Of a stretch of 64,000 nucleotides of DNA, positions 53,807-62,990 are shown piece after piece. Positions within the stretch are counted from its first letter, which is position 1; each line of letters starts with the position of its first letter. The stretch is from Pseudidiomarina donghaiensis. Its GTDB lineage: Bacteria > Pseudomonadota > Gammaproteobacteria > Enterobacterales > Alteromonadaceae. Under the pieces are notes generated by a model that was not told where the DNA came from, did not search any database, and saw nothing but the letters and a program-made list of their open reading frames with translations. Where the stretch lies: positions 1 to 64,000 of the forward strand of contig NZ_FPCF01000005.1 in NCBI RefSeq assembly GCF_900116895.1, given 5' to 3'. The position numbers were made by a program, and so were the translations under genes.

Positions 53807-54454
53807 TTATTCGTCAGTCGTTATTTCGGGAACCGAGGGTAAATCGGCGAAGTGTTCGTACGCTGGCCAAGGTACGGTGATATCGAACACGTCACCGGCG
53901 TATTCAAACTGTAGCTTCCAAGCATGCAAGTGCAGATGTTCAGCGCTTTCGCCGCCGTAGCGGGTGTCGCCACAAATCGGTACGCCAATGCTTTTTAAAG
54001 CAACCCGTAGCTGATGGGTGCGCCCAGTGGTCGGCTTGAGCACATAGTAACGGTAGCCTGGCTTTAATGAGAAACTGGTAAAGCGTGTTTGTGCGGGGTT
54101 TTCTTGGCTGTGCAGTAGGCGCCAATTGCCGCGTCGAACTTTTTGCATGTCGCCGCTAATAAGGCCTTGTTTTTTCTTCGGCTTACCGGCACAAATGGCA
54201 AGGTAGGTTTTGTGGATAGTCCGGTGCGCAAACAAGCCACTTAGGGCGGCCGCGGCTTGCTGATTGCGGCCAATAAGCAAAGCGCCCGAGGTTGGTGTGT
54301 CTAGCCGATGTATTGGCCAAAGCGGTTCATGCAATTGTTCGCTAAGTTGCTGAACCACACCAAGCTCGTTATCGTTAGCGTGCATGGGGGCGCCGGCCGG
54401 TTTATTCAGCACATAAAAATCGGGGTGGCTAAACACTATGGATAACTCTCGCAT
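53807..54454 (-). CDS. RluA-family RNA pseudouridine synthase
   Basis: These enzymes isomerise uridine to pseudouridine in rRNA or tRNA. The 215-residue protein lacks an S4 domain and is the catalytic domain alone: YVLNKPAGAPMHAND, the active-site motif HRLDTPTSGALL with its Asp, and TGRTHQLRVALKSIG. It is shorter than RluD (326) and closer to the TruC-like small group. The target site is not known. Confidence 0.92.
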   Translation of the reverse strand: MRELSIVFSHPDFYVLNKPAGAPMHANDNELGVVQQLSEQLHEPLWPIHRLDTPTSGALLIGRNQQAAAALSGLFAHRTIHKTYLAICAGKPKKKQGLISGDMQKVRRGNWRLLHSQENPAQTRFTSFSLKPGYRYYVLKPTTGRTHQLRVALKSIGVPICGDTRYGGESAEHLHLHAWKLQFEYAGDVFDITVPWPAYEHFADLPSVPEITTDE

Positions 54455-54500
54455 GCCGTTATACTTGCCTTAAGTGATAGATATTAAATTGGAATAGTAC

Positions 54501-55187
54501 ATGTCGCCGGAACGCTTCGCACGTATCTCTAAACTTCTGGACCAGCGCCAGAGCGATCTTACGTTGTGTTTAGAGAGTGTCCACAAAAATCATAATCTTG
54601 CTGCTTTGGTACGCACTGCCGATGCGGTGGGTATTCACGATGTGCATGCCATTTGGTATGAGCGCCATTTTCGTCTCACCCGAGGTGCCGCCGTGGGTAG
54701 TGAAAAATGGGTTAAGGTGCATCATCACGATGGCTTAACCCCGTGCATTGAGCAATTGCGTAGCGAAGGTAAACAGATTTTAGTCACCAACTTATCTGAC
54801 CAAGCTGTCGATTTTCGCGCTATTGATTACACCAAACCGACGGCAATCATCATGGGGCAAGAACGCCGAGGGGTTACACCTGAAGCCATTGCCGCTGCTG
54901 ATCACGAAATTATTATTCCCATGGTAGGTATGGCCGAGTCGTTGAATGTTTCTGTTGCGGCGGCGGTCATTTTGTATGAAGCCCAGCGTCAGCGCGATGC
55001 GGCGGGAATGTATCAACAACCGACGTTAAGTGCGCAAGAACGCGAACGCGTGCTATTTGAAGGTGGTCACCCTATTTTTGCGCGCTTATGCCGCTTAAAC
55101 AACATTCCTTACCCCAGCTTAGATAGCGATGGGCAAATTGCTGCTGATGACACTTGGTGGCAGCAAATTCGGAGCGCCAAAAGATGA
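54501..55187 (+). CDS. trmH: tRNA (guanosine(18)-2'-O)-methyltransferase
   Basis: TrmH methylates G18 in the D-loop of tRNA using SAM. It is a SPOUT (knotted) protein of 228 residues. NHNLAALVRTADAVG carries the conserved Asn and Arg, IIMGQERRGVTPEA and IIPMVGMAESLNVSVAAAVILYEAQRQR form the knot and SAM site, and the C-terminus has the TrmH extension. It overlaps recG by ATGA, the usual neighbour in gammaproteobacteria. Confidence 0.96.
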   Translation: MSPERFARISKLLDQRQSDLTLCLESVHKNHNLAALVRTADAVGIHDVHAIWYERHFRLTRGAAVGSEKWVKVHHHDGLTPCIEQLRSEGKQILVTNLSDQAVDFRAIDYTKPTAIIMGQERRGVTPEAIAAADHEIIIPMVGMAESLNVSVAAAVILYEAQRQRDAAGMYQQPTLSAQERERVLFEGGHPIFARLCRLNNIPYPSLDSDGQIAADDTWWQQIRSAKR

Positions 55188-57268
55188 CAACGGACGGTCT
55201 TCATCGCATTCCGCTAAGCGCCCTGAAAGGCGTTGGGCCAAAGCTACAAACCAAGCTTGAAGAAAAGCTCGGTTTGGCGAATGTGCAAGATGTATTGCTA
55301 CACCTGCCCCTGCGTTATGAAGACCGTTCGCGTATTTACCCTATTGCCGCGTTGCAACCGGGCACCAGTGCGACTGTGATTGCCGAAGTGCTGAAAGCTG
55401 AAGTTGCCTATGGGCGCAGGCGTATGCTCAAAGTACGCGTGCGCGATGCCAGTGGCGTGCTTAATTTGGTGTTTTTTCAGTTTTCTGCAGCGCAGTTAAA
55501 GCAATTTGCGCAAGGTACACGGCTGCAACTATTCGGTGAAGCACGTCGCGGGCTAAGTGGCCCCGACATGATTCACCCCGAATACAAAATTATTGAGGGC
55601 GAGGCGCCGGTGTTAGGCGAAGAGGCGCTCACCCCAGTTTACCCTGCCACTGAGGGGGTTCAGCAAGCCCTACTGAGAAAGCTAAGTGAGCAAGCACTTA
55701 CCTACTTGAATGAGCAAGCGTTGCCAGAGCTTCTGCCCGCTGAATTACAGCCCGGTGGTATTAGCCTAGCGCAAGCTATTCGTACCTTACACCGGCCGCC
55801 GCTTGATGTCAGTTTGCAGCAGCTGATGGAAGGTTCGCACCCAGCACAAACGCGCTTAGCCGCAGAAGAGCTGCTGGCGCATCAACTCAGCTTGTTGAAG
55901 TTACGTGCATTGAAGCAGGCCCACCAAGCGCGCGCTTTAACTGTGAACAGCGAATTGCAGCAAACGTTTTTAGCGCAATTGCCGTTTCAGCCGACGGGCG
56001 CACAGCAGCGGGTGGTGGCTGAAATACAGCATGACCTTGCGCAATCTATGCCTATGATGCGCTTGGTACAAGGCGACGTGGGCTCAGGAAAGACATTAGT
56101 AGCAGCCCTTTCGGCGCTCACAGCCATCGGGCAGGGGTACCAAGTTGCGCTGATGGCCCCCACCGAAATTTTGGCCGAACAGCACGCCTTAACCTTTCGT
56201 CAATGGCTCGAGCCGCTAGGTATTCAGGTGGGGTGGTTAGCAGGCAAGCAAAAAGCCAAAGAGCGGGCGGAGAATTTAGCAGCAATCGCCGCCGGGCAAG
56301 TGCAGCTAGTGGTTGGCACGCACGCGTTGTTTCAGGCCGAAGTGACTTATAAAAACTTAGTTTTAGTGATCATTGATGAACAACATCGTTTTGGTGTGCA
56401 TCAGCGCTTAGAATTGCGGCAGAAAGGCATTGACCAAGGCTTTCAGCCGCATCAGTTGATTATGACTGCAACGCCAATTCCACGAACCTTGGCGATGACC
56501 GCTTATGCCGACTTAGCTACGTCAATTATTGACGAATTACCCCCTGGGCGAACGCCAGTAACCACGGTGGCGATTCCAGATACGCGCCGTGATCAAGTCA
56601 TTGAGCGGGTTCATGAAGTGTGCACCAAACAGGGTTTGCAAGCGTATTGGGTGTGTACCTTGATTGAAGAGTCAGAAGCACTGCAGTGCCAAGCGGCAGA
56701 AGACACCGCCACACAGTTACAAGAGGCTCTGCCGAATTTACGCATTGGCTTGGTGCATGGGCGTTTGAAAAGCCAAGAAAAAGAAGCGGTGATGAGCGCC
56801 TTCAAAGCGCACCAACTTGATTTATTAGTGGCAACCACGGTTATAGAGGTGGGTGTTGACGTACCTAATGCTAGCCTGATGATTATTGAAAACCCCGAGC
56901 GCCTTGGCTTAGCCCAATTGCACCAGCTGCGAGGTCGGGTTGGTCGCGGTGCTGCAGCAAGCCATTGTGTGTTGTTGTACCATTCGCCGCTGTCGAAAAC
57001 GGCCACGCAACGCTTGGCGGTGCTGCGCGACAGCAGTGACGGCTTTGTCATTGCGCAGCGTGATTTGGAGCTGCGCGGGCCGGGTGAATTACTGGGTCAA
57101 AAACAAACCGGGCTAACAGAAATGAAAGTGGCCGATTTAGTCAAACACGCCCACCTTGTTGACCAAGTACAGCATATGGCACAGGTATTGTGGCAGCGTT
57201 ATCCGCAAACCACGGACGCACTCATTCAACGTTGGCTGCCGCGGCGAGACCACTACGCCCAAGCATGA
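55184..57268 (+). CDS. recG: ATP-dependent DNA helicase RecG
   Basis: RecG reverses stalled replication forks and moves Holliday junctions. The true start is ATG 55184, sharing ATGA with trmH; the frame upstream is just trmH overlap. The 694-residue protein has an N-terminal wedge/OB domain (about 20-180), Walker A GDVGSGKT (~305), the DEQH box IIDEQHRFG, ATPIPRTLA (motif III) and the TTVIEVGVDVPNA and HQLRGRVGRG motifs V and VI, closing with the RecG-specific LRGPGELLGQKQTGL. Confidence 0.98.
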   Translation: MTTDGLHRIPLSALKGVGPKLQTKLEEKLGLANVQDVLLHLPLRYEDRSRIYPIAALQPGTSATVIAEVLKAEVAYGRRRMLKVRVRDASGVLNLVFFQFSAAQLKQFAQGTRLQLFGEARRGLSGPDMIHPEYKIIEGEAPVLGEEALTPVYPATEGVQQALLRKLSEQALTYLNEQALPELLPAELQPGGISLAQAIRTLHRPPLDVSLQQLMEGSHPAQTRLAAEELLAHQLSLLKLRALKQAHQARALTVNSELQQTFLAQLPFQPTGAQQRVVAEIQHDLAQSMPMMRLVQGDVGSGKTLVAALSALTAIGQGYQVALMAPTEILAEQHALTFRQWLEPLGIQVGWLAGKQKAKERAENLAAIAAGQVQLVVGTHALFQAEVTYKNLVLVIIDEQHRFGVHQRLELRQKGIDQGFQPHQLIMTATPIPRTLAMTAYADLATSIIDELPPGRTPVTTVAIPDTRRDQVIERVHEVCTKQGLQAYWVCTLIEESEALQCQAAEDTATQLQEALPNLRIGLVHGRLKSQEKEAVMSAFKAHQLDLLVATTVIEVGVDVPNASLMIIENPERLGLAQLHQLRGRVGRGAAASHCVLLYHSPLSKTATQRLAVLRDSSDGFVIAQRDLELRGPGELLGQKQTGLTEMKVADLVKHAHLVDQVQHMAQVLWQRYPQTTDALIQRWLPRRDHYAQA

Positions 57269-57311
57269 TTTCGTAGTACACTAGCGCGCACATGCGCAAA
57301 AAGGCTTAACC

Positions 57312-58067
57312 ATGAAAGATAACAACCAAGACACCATTGATTTTGGCTACAAGCAGGTTGCTAAAAACGAAAAGCAAAACCTCGTTGCCAATGTTTTTAA
57401 CTCAGTGGCGCAAAAATACGACGTCATGAACGACTTAATGTCATTTGGCATTCACCGTTTGTGGAAGCGTTACACCATTGATTGCAGTGGTGTGCGTACA
57501 GGCATGAAGGTACTCGATATTGCCGGCGGCACCGGTGACTTAACCGCGCAGTTTTCAAAACGCGTGGGGCCAACCGGCGAAGTGGTTTTGGCGGATATTA
57601 ACGACGCCATGCTGGAAGTTGGCCGCGACAAGCTGCGTAATCGTGGCATTGTGGGCAACGTGCGTTATGTGCAGGCGAACGCCGAAGAATTGCCGTTTGC
57701 CGATGACAGTTTCGATATTATTACTATTGCCTTTGGCTTGCGTAATGTCACTGACAAGCAAAAAGCGCTTGAGTCGATGTTTCGTGTACTCAAACCAGGC
57801 GGGCGCTTATTAGTCTTGGAGTTCTCAAAACCAGTGCAGCCGTTGCTCAACCAAGCGTATGATTTTTACTCGTTTAATGTCTTGCCCAAAATGGGCCAGA
57901 TGGTTGCCGGTGATGCCGAGAGTTACCAGTATTTGGCCGAGTCCATTCGCATGCACCCAGACCAAGAAACGCTCAAAGGCATGATGGAACACGCGGGTTA
58001 TGATCAAGTGACTTATACCAACTTAACCGGCGGTATTGTGGCGCTGCATCGCGGGTTCAAATTCTAA
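57312..58067 (+). CDS. ubiE: Ubiquinone/menaquinone biosynthesis C-methyltransferase
   Basis: UbiE adds a methyl group to the quinone ring in both ubiquinone and menaquinone synthesis. The 251-residue protein is full length: [18 protein letters not shown], the SAM loop [26 protein letters not shown] and [24 protein letters not shown] are all diagnostic. It starts the ubiE-ubiJ-ubiB block and its stop overlaps the ubiJ start by one base. Confidence 0.98.
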   Translation: MKDNNQDTIDFGYKQVAKNEKQNLVANVFNSVAQKYDVMNDLMSFGIHRLWKRYTIDCSGVRTGMKVLDIAGGTGDLTAQFSKRVGPTGEVVLADINDAMLEVGRDKLRNRGIVGNVRYVQANAEELPFADDSFDIITIAFGLRNVTDKQKALESMFRVLKPGGRLLVLEFSKPVQPLLNQAYDFYSFNVLPKMGQMVAGDAESYQYLAESIRMHPDQETLKGMMEHAGYDQVTYTNLTGGIVALHRGFKF

Positions 58068-58681
58068 TGTTGTTTACCGTGTTACCGACAGCCGCTGCAG
58101 AGGCGTTTGCAAATCACTTACTAAGCCTAGACGAGGCTTCGCCTGCACGCCTGCATAAACTGGCGGACAGACGCTTGCGCGTAACCTTAAGTGAATTGGG
58201 TAAACCCTTCACCTTGCAGGTTTGTTCGCAGCAGTTAATTTTTAGTTGGGTTGATAACGAGCCTGTCGATTGCCACATTATAACGCGTTTAGCCGTGCTG
58301 CCGGAGCTGCGCGACACCGCCAACATTACTCGGCTTATTAAAGCCGATGCCCTAGATATTGAAGGTGACCCAATGCTGGCGCAGCAATTTGCACAGCTAT
58401 TTGTGGCGTTAGACATTGACTGGCAAGAGCAACTGGCACAGCGTATTGGTGATGTGCCGGCACACTTTTTAAGCCAGGCGTTTCAGCGTAGCCGGCGTTG
58501 GCTAGAGCAAGCGATGGCTGACCAGAAAGCTTGGGTTCGCGATGTACTGGTGGAAGAAAAGCAACTACTGGTTAGCCAAGCTGAGTTCACTGGTTTTAGC
58601 GAAGCGTTGCAGCAATTGCGCGCCGCCGTTGATCGGCTTGAGCGCAACGTGGCAGCAGTAAACAAAAGGAAAACCTCGTGA
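58067..58681 (+). CDS. ubiJ: Ubiquinone biosynthesis accessory protein UbiJ
   Basis: UbiJ is a small lipid-binding protein that, with UbiK, helps assemble the ubiquinone-making complex. The 204-residue protein has an SCP2-type lipid-binding domain (about 15-115) and a C-terminal helix pair rich in charged residues that would form a coiled coil ([18 protein letters not shown]). It overlaps ubiE at its start and ubiB by GTGA at its end, so the three genes are translated as a unit. It contains no catalytic motif, as expected. Confidence 0.93.
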   Translation: MLFTVLPTAAAEAFANHLLSLDEASPARLHKLADRRLRVTLSELGKPFTLQVCSQQLIFSWVDNEPVDCHIITRLAVLPELRDTANITRLIKADALDIEGDPMLAQQFAQLFVALDIDWQEQLAQRIGDVPAHFLSQAFQRSRRWLEQAMADQKAWVRDVLVEEKQLLVSQAEFTGFSEALQQLRAAVDRLERNVAAVNKRKTS

Positions 58682-60321
58682 GTATTCGGTTACAGCGCGC
58701 TTATCAAATTACTCGCACGTTTTTGAGCTATGGGCTGGATGAAATTATTCCAGCGCGTTGGTTGCCTTGGAGCCTTCGGGTAGGCCGCTATGCGCTATTT
58801 TGGATGCCCAATAAGCACAAAGACAAACCGGCAGGGGCGCGCCTACGGCTTGCGCTAGAAAGCCTTGGCCCAGTGTGGGTTAAATTTGGTCAAATGCTTT
58901 CAACTCGGCGTGATTTATTACCGCCTGATATTGCCAATGAGCTTGCCGTGCTGCAAGACCGGGTGAAAGCCTTTCCGGGCGAACACGCGCAACAGCTTAT
59001 CGAAAAAGCATTAGAGCTAGTTAGCATTGACGAAGCCTTTGATGACTTCGCGGTGCAGCCATTGGCTTCAGCTTCTATTGCCCAAGTGCATACCGCGCGG
59101 CTGAAGCATGGTGATGATGCCGGCAAAGATGTGGTTATTAAAGTCATTCGCCCAGATATTCGCACCTCTATTGATGCTGATTTGCGCTTAATGGAAACCT
59201 TGGCTGGCGTATTGGCGCGTCACTTGCCCGATGGGCGACGCTTAAAACCCAAAGAAGTTGTCAAAGAATACCGCAAGACCTTGCTTGATGAGCTTGACCT
59301 GCTGCGTGAGGCGGGCAACGCGATTCAACTGAAGCGTAATTTCGAAAACTCGCCGTTATTGTATATTCCCACGGTTTACAGTGATTACAGCCGTCACAAT
59401 GTCATGGTCATGGAGCGCATTGATGGCATTCCAGTGAGTGACGTTGATACCTTAATGACCCTTGGTGTAAATATGAAGAAACTCGCGGAACGCGGCGTTG
59501 AAGTATTTTTCACCCAAGTATTTCGCGATAGTTTTTTTCACGCCGATATGCACCCAGGCAATATTTTCGTGTCACGCGAAAACCCTGAAGATCCGCAGTA
59601 CTTAGGCATTGATTTTGGCATTGTTGGGACCTTGAATCGCGAAGACAAGCGTTACCTAGCCGAAAACTTTTTGGCGTTTTTTAATCGTGACTACCGCAAA
59701 GTTGCCGAGCTTCACGTTGATTCAGGTTGGGTGCCGTCGCACATTAACGTGGAAGACTTTGAGTCGGCGATTCGTACAGTGTGTGAGCCAATCTTTAATA
59801 AGCCGCTGGCAGATATTTCATTTGGGCATGTGCTGGTCAACTTGTTCAATACCGCCCGCCGGTTTGAAATGGAAGTGCAGCCGCAGTTGGTATTACTCCA
59901 AAAAACCTTGTTATACGTTGAAGGGCTCGGGCGAACTTTATATCCGCAACTTGACTTGTGGCAAACCGCAAAACCGTTTTTAGAACGTTGGATGCAAGAG
60001 CAACTAGGTTGGCGTGCTGTGGTGCGAGCCGTTAAAGAAAATGCGCCGTACTGGGCAGAAAAATTACCTGAAATGCCTACCTTGCTTTATGATTATTTAC
60101 AACAACAGCGGCCGCATGCAAACGCTCAGCAGCAGCTGCTAACACAATTGCGTGAAACACAGCTGCGCCAAACACGTGCGTTGTGGTGGGCCGTGTTAAC
60201 AAGCGGTTTGTTGATTAGTACGACGTTATTATGGATTAGCCAACAGTCTATATGGATGGTCGTCGGCAGCGCTGTTTTAACAGTTGCTAGTGGGCTCTTT
60301 GCATGGCGTCGTAGCCATTAA
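58678..60321 (+). CDS. ubiB: Ubiquinone biosynthesis regulatory protein kinase-like UbiB
   Basis: UbiB is an atypical kinase-like ATPase that mobilises quinone precursors from the membrane. The GTG start overlaps the ubiJ stop (GTGA). The 547-residue protein has the KxGQ motif [17 protein letters not shown], the Ala-rich loop [12 protein letters not shown], the catalytic DMHPGN motif in [13 protein letters not shown] and GIDFGIVG. Two membrane helices close the C-terminus (about 500-540). Co-translated with ubiE and ubiJ; tat genes follow 17 bp later. Confidence 0.97.
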   Translation: MSIRLQRAYQITRTFLSYGLDEIIPARWLPWSLRVGRYALFWMPNKHKDKPAGARLRLALESLGPVWVKFGQMLSTRRDLLPPDIANELAVLQDRVKAFPGEHAQQLIEKALELVSIDEAFDDFAVQPLASASIAQVHTARLKHGDDAGKDVVIKVIRPDIRTSIDADLRLMETLAGVLARHLPDGRRLKPKEVVKEYRKTLLDELDLLREAGNAIQLKRNFENSPLLYIPTVYSDYSRHNVMVMERIDGIPVSDVDTLMTLGVNMKKLAERGVEVFFTQVFRDSFFHADMHPGNIFVSRENPEDPQYLGIDFGIVGTLNREDKRYLAENFLAFFNRDYRKVAELHVDSGWVPSHINVEDFESAIRTVCEPIFNKPLADISFGHVLVNLFNTARRFEMEVQPQLVLLQKTLLYVEGLGRTLYPQLDLWQTAKPFLERWMQEQLGWRAVVRAVKENAPYWAEKLPEMPTLLYDYLQQQRPHANAQQQLLTQLRETQLRQTRALWWAVLTSGLLISTTLLWISQQSIWMVVGSAVLTVASGLFAWRRSH

Positions 60322-60338
60322 TTTGATGAGGAATGATT

Positions 60339-60554
60339 ATGGGTATTAGCCCTTGGCAGTTATTAATTGTATTGGTCATTATTGTGCTGATATTTGGCAC
60401 CAAGCGCTTGCGTAATATTGGGTCAGATTTAGGTTCAGCGGTAAAAGGCTTTAAAAAGTCGGTTGGTGAAGACGAGCAAGAACCAAAACAGCTTGATTCT
60501 TCACAGCAAAGCAAAACCAACGACAGCACTGAAAAAAAGCCAGAAGATAAATAA
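60339..60554 (+). CDS. tatA: Sec-independent translocase subunit TatA
   Basis: TatA forms the ring-like channel of the twin-arginine system, which exports folded proteins. ATG 60339 with GAGGA 6 bases before is better than the one at 60333. The 71-residue protein starts [20 protein letters not shown] with the Phe-Gly hinge [16 protein letters not shown], then an amphipathic helix and a charged tail. Follows ubiB by 17 bp, the usual gammaproteobacterial order ubiEJB-tatABC. Confidence 0.97.
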   Translation: MGISPWQLLIVLVIIVLIFGTKRLRNIGSDLGSAVKGFKKSVGEDEQEPKQLDSSQQSKTNDSTEKKPEDK

Positions 60555-60559
60555 ACAGA

Positions 60560-60952
60560 ATGTTTGATATCGGCTTTTGGGAGCTATTGGTAATTGCTGT
60601 ATTGGGGCTTATTGTTTTGGGCCCTGAACGCTTGCCAGGCGCCTTGCGATCAATGCAGCGAGGCTTCACTAAAGTGCGTGAGTTTTCCGGTCATGTGCAA
60701 GCGGAGTTAAAACACGAGCTGCGCATTAAAGAATTACATGAGCACTTAAAAAAAGCCGAGCAATTAAATATGGACGAGCTGCCCCCAGAGTTGCAGCGCT
60801 CGGTTGCAGAGTTACGTTCAGCTGCGGCACAAGTACAACGGCCATATGCCAAGCCTGACAGCCAGCCTGAAACGCGTTCTAAAGCAGGTGCCGAAGTACC
60901 GGCTAAACAACACAAGTCGAGCAACGAAACGGGTACTGACAACAATGGCTAG
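60560..60952 (+). CDS. tatB: Sec-independent translocase subunit TatB
   Basis: TatB with TatC recognises twin-arginine signal peptides. The 130-residue protein opens [21 protein letters not shown] and has [12 protein letters not shown] after it, the TatB hinge, then a long amphipathic helix and a hydrophilic tail. It lies 5 bp after tatA and overlaps tatC by 8 bp. Confidence 0.97.
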   Translation: MFDIGFWELLVIAVLGLIVLGPERLPGALRSMQRGFTKVREFSGHVQAELKHELRIKELHEHLKKAEQLNMDELPPELQRSVAELRSAAAQVQRPYAKPDSQPETRSKAGAEVPAKQHKSSNETGTDNNG

Positions 60953-61679
60953 TCAGTCTCCGCTTATCGACCATCTGCTTGAGCTTCGTCGTCGAATACT
61001 GCATGCAGTGATCGCCGTGGGCTTGGTTTTTGCAATTGCCGCAACATTTGCAGACGAGTTATATCAGTGGTTAGCAGCGCCGATGATCGCCAGCTTGCCG
61101 CAAGGTACAACGATGATTGCAACCGACGTGGCGACGCCGTTTTTTACGCCATTTAAACTTGCCTTTGTCGTTTCAATTGCCTTCGCTATTCCCTATTTAC
61201 TGTGGCAACTGTGGGCGTTTATTGCCCCCGGCTTGTATAAAAAAGAAAAACGTTTAGTCATTCCTCTGTTGGTCAGTAGCACGTTGCTGTTTTTCTCAGG
61301 AGTCGCATTTGCTTATTTGGTGGTGTTACCACTAGCGCTTAACTTTTTAGCTGCTGCCGCGCCAGAAGGGGTTACGGTAGCCACTGATATAGCGAGTTAT
61401 TTAGATTTTGTACTGACAATTTTCATGGCGTTTGGTATTGCATTCGAAACCCCAGTGGCAATTATTTTGCTCTGTTGGAGCGGAACCACGAGCGTAGAGT
61501 CATTGCGTCGCAAGCGTCCATATATTATCGTCATAGCCTTTATTGTGGGGATGTTATTAACGCCACCGGATGTGATCTCACAAACTTTACTAGCAATTCC
61601 GATGTGGCTGTTATTTGAACTTGGCTTAGTTATTGCGGGTCTATATCAGCCGAAACCCGAAACAGAACAGGAACAGTAA
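60945..61679 (+). CDS. tatC: Sec-independent translocase subunit TatC
   Basis: TatC is the receptor for twin-arginine signal peptides. The best start is ATG 60945 ([22 protein letters not shown]), giving 244 residues and six membrane helices; the frame extends upstream but inside tat[12 protein letters not shown] is the family signature, and [14 protein letters not shown] and [22 protein letters not shown] are further conserved blocks. It overlaps tatB by 8 bp. Confidence 0.98.
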   Translation: MASQSPLIDHLLELRRRILHAVIAVGLVFAIAATFADELYQWLAAPMIASLPQGTTMIATDVATPFFTPFKLAFVVSIAFAIPYLLWQLWAFIAPGLYKKEKRLVIPLLVSSTLLFFSGVAFAYLVVLPLALNFLAAAAPEGVTVATDIASYLDFVLTIFMAFGIAFETPVAIILLCWSGTTSVESLRRKRPYIIVIAFIVGMLLTPPDVISQTLLAIPMWLLFELGLVIAGLYQPKPETEQEQ

Positions 61680-61682
61680 TCA

Positions 61683-62204
61683 ATGAAGCAGTTTATCGTA
61701 TTAGCCGGTGTGGTCGCGGCATTAACTTGGTCGTCTTCGACACCAGCGCAAGACATCACGAATGGGCTAGCCGCTTGTGCGAGTATTAAAAACCCGTTAG
61801 AGCGTTTAGTGTGTTTTGATGACTTAGCAGCTGGCAACTCAGCGACAACTGCCGATGCAAATGCACCCGCAGCTAAAGCCGCTGGCAAAGGATTGGGAAA
61901 TGGCCGTGCGGTTGGCAAAAATAAAAACGAGTCCGAGTTTGGCCGTGAGCATTTGGCGCGCAACAGCGACGGCGAAGATGGCGAAGAAGATAAAATCTAC
62001 ATCACTATTGTTAGCCATAGCGAGAATGGGCTAGGTAAATTGCGGTTTGAAACGAGTACTGGTCAAGTTTGGCAGCAAGTATCGTCTGAGCGCTTTGCAA
62101 TTGATACATCGGGCAAATACTATCTTGAGCGTGGGTTAATGTCGTCTTATTACCTTGGGCGAGATGGCCAAAATCGTCGTACTCAGGTAAAACGAATTAA
62201 ATAA
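61683..62204 (+). CDS. Exported protein of unknown function between tatC and tatD
   Basis: I do not recognise a named domain. The 173-residue protein has a Sec signal peptide (cleavage near AQDI, about residue 23). Then comes NGLAACASIKNPLERLVCFDDLAAG, with two Cys 15 residues apart, a motif that recurs in small exported proteins where it starts a short helical domain. A low-complexity Ala/Gly/Asn stretch (55-80) leads to an acidic patch and a final beta-rich part (TIVSHSENGLGKLRFETSTGQVWQQ) that could be an OB-like barrel. It lies 3 bp after tatC, and tatD starts within its stop. The tight spacing suggests a link with export or DNA turnover, but nothing shows it. Confidence 0.75.
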   Translation: MKQFIVLAGVVAALTWSSSTPAQDITNGLAACASIKNPLERLVCFDDLAAGNSATTADANAPAAKAAGKGLGNGRAVGKNKNESEFGREHLARNSDGEDGEEDKIYITIVSHSENGLGKLRFETSTGQVWQQVSSERFAIDTSGKYYLERGLMSSYYLGRDGQNRRTQVKRIK

Positions 62205-62983
62205 TGCGCTGGTTCGATAGCGGCGTAAACTTAACCAACAGTAAACTCTTTCGGGATGTTGATGCGGTGCTTCGGCGAGCGAGCGAAGCCGGGGTTGAGA
62301 AAATGCTTGTTATCGGCACCAATGTCGCCGAGAGCCGCACTGCCGTTCAGTTATGTGAGCAATATCCTCAACAATTACTCGCGACAGTTGGCGTTCATCC
62401 TCATGACGCAGCAGCGGCAGCGCCAGACTTCATTGAGCAACTGGCGATTTTAGCGCAACATCCCAGTGTGGTGGCTATTGGTGAGTGCGGTCTAGATTTT
62501 AATCGCAATTACTCGCCGCAGCCGACACAGCTTAGGGTGTTTGAAGCTCAGTTAGCACTTGCAGCAGAACTTTGTCTGCCGGTTTATCTGCATGAGCGTG
62601 ACGCACAACCTGAGCAATGCGAATTACTTGCGCGTTATCAGTCAGCTATACCCAAAATGCTCGCTCATTGTTTTACTGGCGGAAAAAAAGAGCTTGCACC
62701 TTACCTCGAACTTGGTTGTTATATAGGCATAACAGGTTGGTTGTGCGATGAGCGGCGTGGTAAAGAACTGCAAGAAGCAGTGTTGGATATACCGCTGAAT
62801 CGGTTGTTATTAGAAACCGATGCACCATTTTTAGCACCACGCCACGTACGGCCACGAATAAAACAAAACGAGCCTTGTTACTTGCCGGCTATCGGCGAGT
62901 TTTTGGCGCAGCTACGACAACAGGAAGTCAGCCAAATTGCTGCCCAAACTTGGCAAAACAGCGTTAGCTTTTTTGCAAAATAG
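62204..62983 (+). CDS. tatD: TatD family metal-dependent DNase
   Basis: TatD proteins are 3'-5' exonucleases with a TIM-barrel metallohydrolase fold, active on DNA and RNA; they are not part of the export machine despite the name. The 259-residue protein has the N-terminal WFDSGVNLTNSKLF in which the first histidines of the usual DxHxH are absent, as in E. coli TatD. It also shows VGVHPHDA, AIGECGLDFNRN, LHERDA, AHCFTGG and the final LLLETDAPFLAPRHVR with the metal Asp. Confidence 0.95.
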   Translation: MRWFDSGVNLTNSKLFRDVDAVLRRASEAGVEKMLVIGTNVAESRTAVQLCEQYPQQLLATVGVHPHDAAAAAPDFIEQLAILAQHPSVVAIGECGLDFNRNYSPQPTQLRVFEAQLALAAELCLPVYLHERDAQPEQCELLARYQSAIPKMLAHCFTGGKKELAPYLELGCYIGITGWLCDERRGKELQEAVLDIPLNRLLLETDAPFLAPRHVRPRIKQNEPCYLPAIGEFLAQLRQQEVSQIAAQTWQNSVSFFAK

Positions 62984-62990
62984 GGATGCT

